From JBFKQC01 sp041627895 (GTDB lineage: Bacteria > Pseudomonadota > Alphaproteobacteria > Rhodobacterales > Rhodobacteraceae): a DNA stretch of 35,097 nucleotides. Both the position numbers and the translations under genes were made by a program. Below the pieces are notes generated by a model. That model worked only from the letters and a program-made list of their open reading frames with translations. It did no database searches and was not told where the DNA came from. Shown here piece by piece: positions 32,565 through 35,097 of the stretch. Numbering within the stretch: position 1 is the stretch's first letter; each line of letters begins with the position of its first letter. The stretch lies in the NCBI GenBank assembly GCA_041627895.1, contig JBFKQC010000041.1, positions 1 to 35,097 on the forward strand, given 5' to 3'.

Positions 32565-32746
32565 TTCGCGGCCTCCGACAACTCGGGCCGCACCGCGTGG
32601 TCGAAGCCCTGGACCGGCCCGACGCTGTTGATCTTCACCACGCTCAGCGCGAACATCAGCGCGACGAATCCGGCCAGCGCCAGGCCGACGCCCAGGTTGC
32701 GCGAGAAGCGGCGCTTGTGCAGTTCATGTTCGGCCTTGATCGCCAT
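32561..32746 (-). CDS. Small membrane protein of the cta operon (CoxF-like)
   Basis: The 61-residue product has a basic N-terminus (AIKAEHELHKRRFSRN), one transmembrane helix (LGVGLALAGFVALMFALSVVKI) and a short tail. Short proteins of this kind occur between ctaB and ctaG in Paracoccus and Rhodobacter and are annotated as CoxF or oxidase assembly proteins. The position, 3 nt after ctaB and overlapping ctaG, supports the same role. Exact function is not established. Low hydrophilic content and good codon use support a real gene despite its size. Confidence 0.88.
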   Translation of the reverse strand: MAIKAEHELHKRRFSRNLGVGLALAGFVALMFALSVVKINSVGPVQGFDHAVRPELSEAAK

Positions 32747-32749
32747 CGC

Positions 32750-33688
32750 CTACCAGCCCCCGACGCCGAACGAGCGCAGCGTGGCCTCGGCCAGCAGCGC
32801 CCCGAAATGCAGGAAGAGATAGCTGAGCGAGAAGCGGAAGACACGCTTTTCCGCGCGGTAGCCGTCGGCCTCGGCCGCAGCCTCGTTGCGGCGCCAGAGC
32901 GTCCAGACGCCACGCAGGAACAGCGCGTTCAACAGCAGCGCCAGCGTCAGATAGACCGGCCCGCCGATCTGCGTCACGCCCAGCCCCAGCGACACCAGCA
33001 CCAGAAGCGCCGTGTAGGCCAGGATGTGGCGCCGCGTGGCGCGCCGGCCGTGGGTGACGGTCAGCATCGGCACGCGGGCGGCGTGATAGTCGGATTTCAT
33101 GAACAGCGCCAGCGCCCAGAAATGCGGCGGGGTCCACATGAAGATCAGCGCGAACATCAGCACCGATTCCGCCGACACGCCGCCGGTCGCCACCGCCCAG
33201 CCGATCATCGGCGGGAACGCGCCCGCGGCGCCGCCGATGACGATGTTCTGCGGCGTCGAGCGCTTCAGCCACATCGTGTAGACCACGGCGTAGAAGAAGA
33301 TCGTGAACGCCAGCAGGCCGGCGGCCAGCAGGTTCGCCGCCAGCGCCAGCATCACCACCGCGAGGCCCGACAGCGCCAGCCCGATCGCCAGCGCCTCCTG
33401 GGCGGCGACCCGGCCCGCGGGCACCGGCCGGCGGGCGGTGCGCTGCATCACCGCGTCGATATCCGCGTCCCACCACATGTTCAGCGCACCCGAGGCGCCG
33501 GCGCCGAGCGCGATGAACAGGATCGAGGCGACGGCGACCACCGGATGCACCGGCGCCGGCGCGACCAGAAGGCCGACCAGCGCGGTGAAGACCACCAGCG
33601 ACATCACGCGCGGCTTCAGCAGCGCGAAGTAGTCGCCGAACCCGGCCTCGCCCTGATCGTCGCGTGTGATGACGGTTGCGTCGGTCAT
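32750..33688 (-). CDS. ctaB: Protoheme IX farnesyltransferase (heme O synthase)
   Basis: The 312-residue integral membrane enzyme is a UbiA-family prenyltransferase that adds farnesyl diphosphate to heme b, giving heme O for cytochrome oxidase. The first Asp-rich motif is NMWWDADIDAVMQRTARRPVPAG, the second region KRSTPQNIVIGGAAGAFPPMIGWAV is typical of heme O synthases, and the third is FWALALFMKSDYHAARVPMLTVTHG. Multiple hydrophobic helices run through. The start ATG at 33688 has an A/G-rich site (GAACGGA) upstream, while a TTG nine codons earlier lies in a hairpin. It is the second gene of the operon, 84 nt after ctaC. Confidence 0.97.
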   Translation of the reverse strand: MTDATVITRDDQGEAGFGDYFALLKPRVMSLVVFTALVGLLVAPAPVHPVVAVASILFIALGAGASGALNMWWDADIDAVMQRTARRPVPAGRVAAQEALAIGLALSGLAVVMLALAANLLAAGLLAFTIFFYAVVYTMWLKRSTPQNIVIGGAAGAFPPMIGWAVATGGVSAESVLMFALIFMWTPPHFWALALFMKSDYHAARVPMLTVTHGRRATRRHILAYTALLVLVSLGLGVTQIGGPVYLTLALLLNALFLRGVWTLWRRNEAAAEADGYRAEKRVFRFSLSYLFLHFGALLAEATLRSFGVGGW

Positions 33689-33706
33689 GTCCGTTCTTTC
33701 ACGAAT

Positions 33707-33727
33707 GGTGCGCAATGAATGCGCACC
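33707..33727. other. Perfect hairpin in the ctaC-ctaB gap
   Basis: GGTGCGCA (33707-33714) and TGCGCACC (33720-33727) form a perfect 8-bp stem with the 5-nt loop ATGAA. The stem lies 18 nt upstream of the ctaB ATG on the minus strand. It looks like a small palindromic repeat and may serve as an RNA processing or stability site. Confidence 0.6.
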
Positions 33728-33748
33728 CTACGGTTTGCCGCGGGCCGG

Positions 33749-33764
33749 GGGCGCTGCCGCGCCC
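33749..33764 (-). other. GC hairpin just after the ctaC stop
   Basis: GGGCGC (33749-33754) pairs with GCGCCC (33759-33764) around TGCC. It follows the ctaC stop by 8 nt and precedes the hairpin at 33707-33727. No T-run follows, so it is more likely a 3' stabiliser or partial terminator than a full stop. Confidence 0.4.
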
Positions 33765-33772
33765 GCGCCCCG

Positions 33773-34648
33773 TCAGTCCGCCGACGCCACCTGGGTGGCC
33801 GCCGGGCGCTTGTCGATGGCGAATTCCTGCGCCGGGCCGGCAAGCCAGGCCTCGTACTCGGCCTGGGTGACCGCCTTTACGGTGATCGGCATATAGGCGT
33901 GGTCCTTGCCGCAAAGCTCGGAACACTGGCCGAAATAGATGCCCTCGGCGCCCTCGTCGACCGCGAACCACAGTTCCGCCAGCCGTCCCGGGACGCCGTC
34001 CTGCTTCACCCCGAAGGCGGGAATCGTCCAGGCGTGGATCACGTCGCCCGCAGTGACCTGCACGACCACGGTCTTGCCGGTGGGGATCACCACCGCGGTG
34101 TCGGTGGCCAGCCGGTATTCGTCGGGCGCGTAGCCGAAGCTTTCCAGCTCGTCGCGCGCCAGCATGTAGCTTTCGAAGGCGAGCCCCTCGTCGGGGTATT
34201 CGTAGCCCCAGTACCACTGGTATCCGGTGGCCTTGATCGTCAGGTCCGCCTCGGGGATTTCCTGCTGCTTGAACAGCACCGGCAGGCTGAACGCGCCGAT
34301 GAACACCAGGATCACGATCGGCACCACGGTCCAGGTCACCTCGATCGGCGAGTTGTGGGTGAAGGTCGCCGGGGTGGGATTCGCCCGCCGGTTATAGCGC
34401 AGGATCACGATCACCAGCAGCAAGAGCACGAACACGGTGATCACCGAGATGATCACCAGCAGCATCCCGTCGAGCCACTGCAGATCGCGCGCCACTTCCG
34501 TCACGGCGGGCTGGAACCCGGTGCCGCGCGGCTGCGGTTTGCCAATCGATTCAAGGCCTTCCAGCCCGTCCTGTGCAACAGCGGCGGTCGCGGCAAAGGT
34601 TGCCGCAAGAGCGGCCCAGAGGCCGGAGATTATCCTGTTCAAGCGCAT
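33773..34648 (-). CDS. ctaC: Cytochrome c oxidase subunit II
   Basis: The 291-residue protein carries the CuA centre that takes electrons from cytochrome c. It starts with a signal peptide (RIISGLWAALAATFAATAAVA, cleavage near residue 25) followed by two transmembrane helices at about 62-84 (MLLVIISVITVFVLLLLVIVIL) and 102-122 (VTWTVVPIVILVFIGAFSLPVLF). The periplasmic cupredoxin domain has QWYWGYEYPDE, the aromatic electron-entry patch. The CuA ligands are His205, Cys242, Cys246, His250 and Met253 (HAW... and CSELCGKDHAYM). The usual Glu between the Cys is present at 244. The start at 34648 has AGGAAG upstream. It is the first gene of the long cta array, divergent from tldD, and no strong consensus promoter is visible for it. 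Confidence 0.98.
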   Translation of the reverse strand: MRLNRIISGLWAALAATFAATAAVAQDGLEGLESIGKPQPRGTGFQPAVTEVARDLQWLDGMLLVIISVITVFVLLLLVIVILRYNRRANPTPATFTHNSPIEVTWTVVPIVILVFIGAFSLPVLFKQQEIPEADLTIKATGYQWYWGYEYPDEGLAFESYMLARDELESFGYAPDEYRLATDTAVVIPTGKTVVVQVTAGDVIHAWTIPAFGVKQDGVPGRLAELWFAVDEGAEGIYFGQCSELCGKDHAYMPITVKAVTQAEYEAWLAGPAQEFAIDKRPAATQVASAD

Positions 34649-34720
34649 GTCCACTTCCTGTTCGCTGTGCGGCCGGGGCCGCGGCACACGAGGCATACCG
34701 CACCTGCGCACGGAATCCCG

Positions 34721-34750
34721 TTGTGTCTTGGCTGGTTGAAACCATATTAG
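34721..34750 (+). promoter_or_regulatory. Weak candidate promoter for tldD
   Basis: TTGTGT (34721-34726) and TATTAG (34745-34750) are spaced 18 nt apart, each matching the consensus in four of six positions. The site lies about 80 nt upstream of the tldD ATG. A nearby inverted repeat, GATTG-CGG-CAATC (34772-34784), could bind a regulator of either divergent gene. Confidence 0.3.
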
Positions 34751-34829
34751 AACGGCGCCCTCAAGCAAATCGATTGCGGCAATCAGCCGCTCAGCCCGTC
34801 CCGTTCGCCGCCGCAGAGGTCCCGTTCCC

Positions 34830-35097
34830 ATGTCCGACGCCCCGTTCCGCCCCTTCGAGACCGCCCTGGACCAGGACACCGCGCTGCGCCAGCTGCGCGA
34901 TGCCACCGCGGGTGCCGACGACGGCGAATTGTTCCTCGAGCGCCGCCGGTCCGAGGTGATCGCTTTCGACGACGGCCGGGTGAAGACGGCGAGCTACGAC
35001 GCCTCCGAGGGCTTCGGCCTGCGCGCGGTCAGGGGCGAGACGGCGGGCTATGCCCATTCCTCCGAGATCTCCGAGGCGGCGCTGAAGCGCGCGGGGC
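34830..35097 (+). CDS. tldD: TldD metalloprotease subunit (5' part, cut by window edge)
   Basis: Only the first 89 codons are in the window. The sequence SDAPFRPFETALDQDTALRQLRDATAGADDGELFLERRRSEVIAFDDGRVKTASYDASEGFGLRAVRGETAGYAHSSEISEAAL matches the N-terminal domain of TldD, the catalytic subunit of the TldD/TldE heterodimeric zinc protease that trims peptides such as microcin B17 precursor and antidotes of toxins. The zinc motif lies further on and is not seen. ATG 34830 is preceded by GAGG at a long spacing. Divergent from ctaC, the common arrangement in Rhodobacteraceae. Confidence 0.92.
   Translation, partial: MSDAPFRPFETALDQDTALRQLRDATAGADDGELFLERRRSEVIAFDDGRVKTASYDASEGFGLRAVRGETAGYAHSSEISEAALKRAG

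Overview
This window reads as chromosome of a high-GC alphaproteobacterium, most likely Rhodobacterales/Rhodobacteraceae (Rhodobacter, Paracoccus or Roseobacter type). The basis is the G/C-rich third codon positions, the order ctaC-ctaB-small cox protein-ctaG-ctaE-surf1-thrC-M16 peptidase, tldD divergent from ctaC, and the presence of DUF1285, DUF1178 and a MoxR/DUF58/DUF4159 operon. No rRNA, tRNA, CRISPR array, insertion sequence or phage gene was recognised. The assignment is by family recognition only; no search was run.

Layout. (1) 1-1717: a small heat-shock protein behind a heat-shock-like promoter, and a secreted trypsin-like protease. (2) 1718-6360: glycolate oxidase glcD, glcE and glcF on the minus strand, with a small secreted protein of unknown function between glcD and glcE. 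glcD has a clear promoter overlapped by a perfect inverted repeat of GntR type. (3) 6520-7571: two plus-strand genes, a DUF599 membrane protein and a small periplasmic protein. (4) 7572-10880: an accessory-looking stretch of lower coding density and, toward its right end, lower GC, holding a secreted octaheme c-type cytochrome and a SAM-dependent methyltransferase, separated by long gaps without recognisable genes. (5) 10881-13224: a VOC protein translationally coupled to a flavin amine oxidase, and a small membrane protein behind a strongly structured leader. (6) 13357-20339: a four-gene operon (MoxR AAA ATPase, DUF58, a very large BatA-like/DUF4159 fusion, and a second large membrane protein with a glutamine-amidotransferase-like fold), probably a cell-envelope chaperone or quality-control system of unknown substrate. 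(7) 20425-25710: DUF1285, aspartokinase, a threonine dehydratase-like enzyme, DUF1178, a Nudix hydrolase and a histone-deacetylase-family protein. (8) 25809-34648: a long minus-strand array. Read 5' to 3' it is ctaC, ctaB, a small cox protein, ctaG, ctaE, surf1, thrC, M16 peptidase, GNAT acetyltransferase and a Kdo transferase, mostly overlapping or closely spaced. (9) 34830-end: the start of tldD, cut by the window edge.

How the genes work together. glcDEF oxidises glycolate to glyoxylate. ctaC/B/G/E and surf1 supply subunits II and III, heme O, CuB delivery and assembly for an aa3-type cytochrome oxidase. lysC and thrC are the first and last steps of the aspartate-to-threonine route, and the dehydratase beside lysC probably consumes threonine or serine; the two divergent genes appear to share one -35 region. 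The least understood parts are the MoxR/DUF58/DUF4159 operon, the orphan octaheme cytochrome in its gene-poor surroundings, and the secreted cassette that splits glcDEF.
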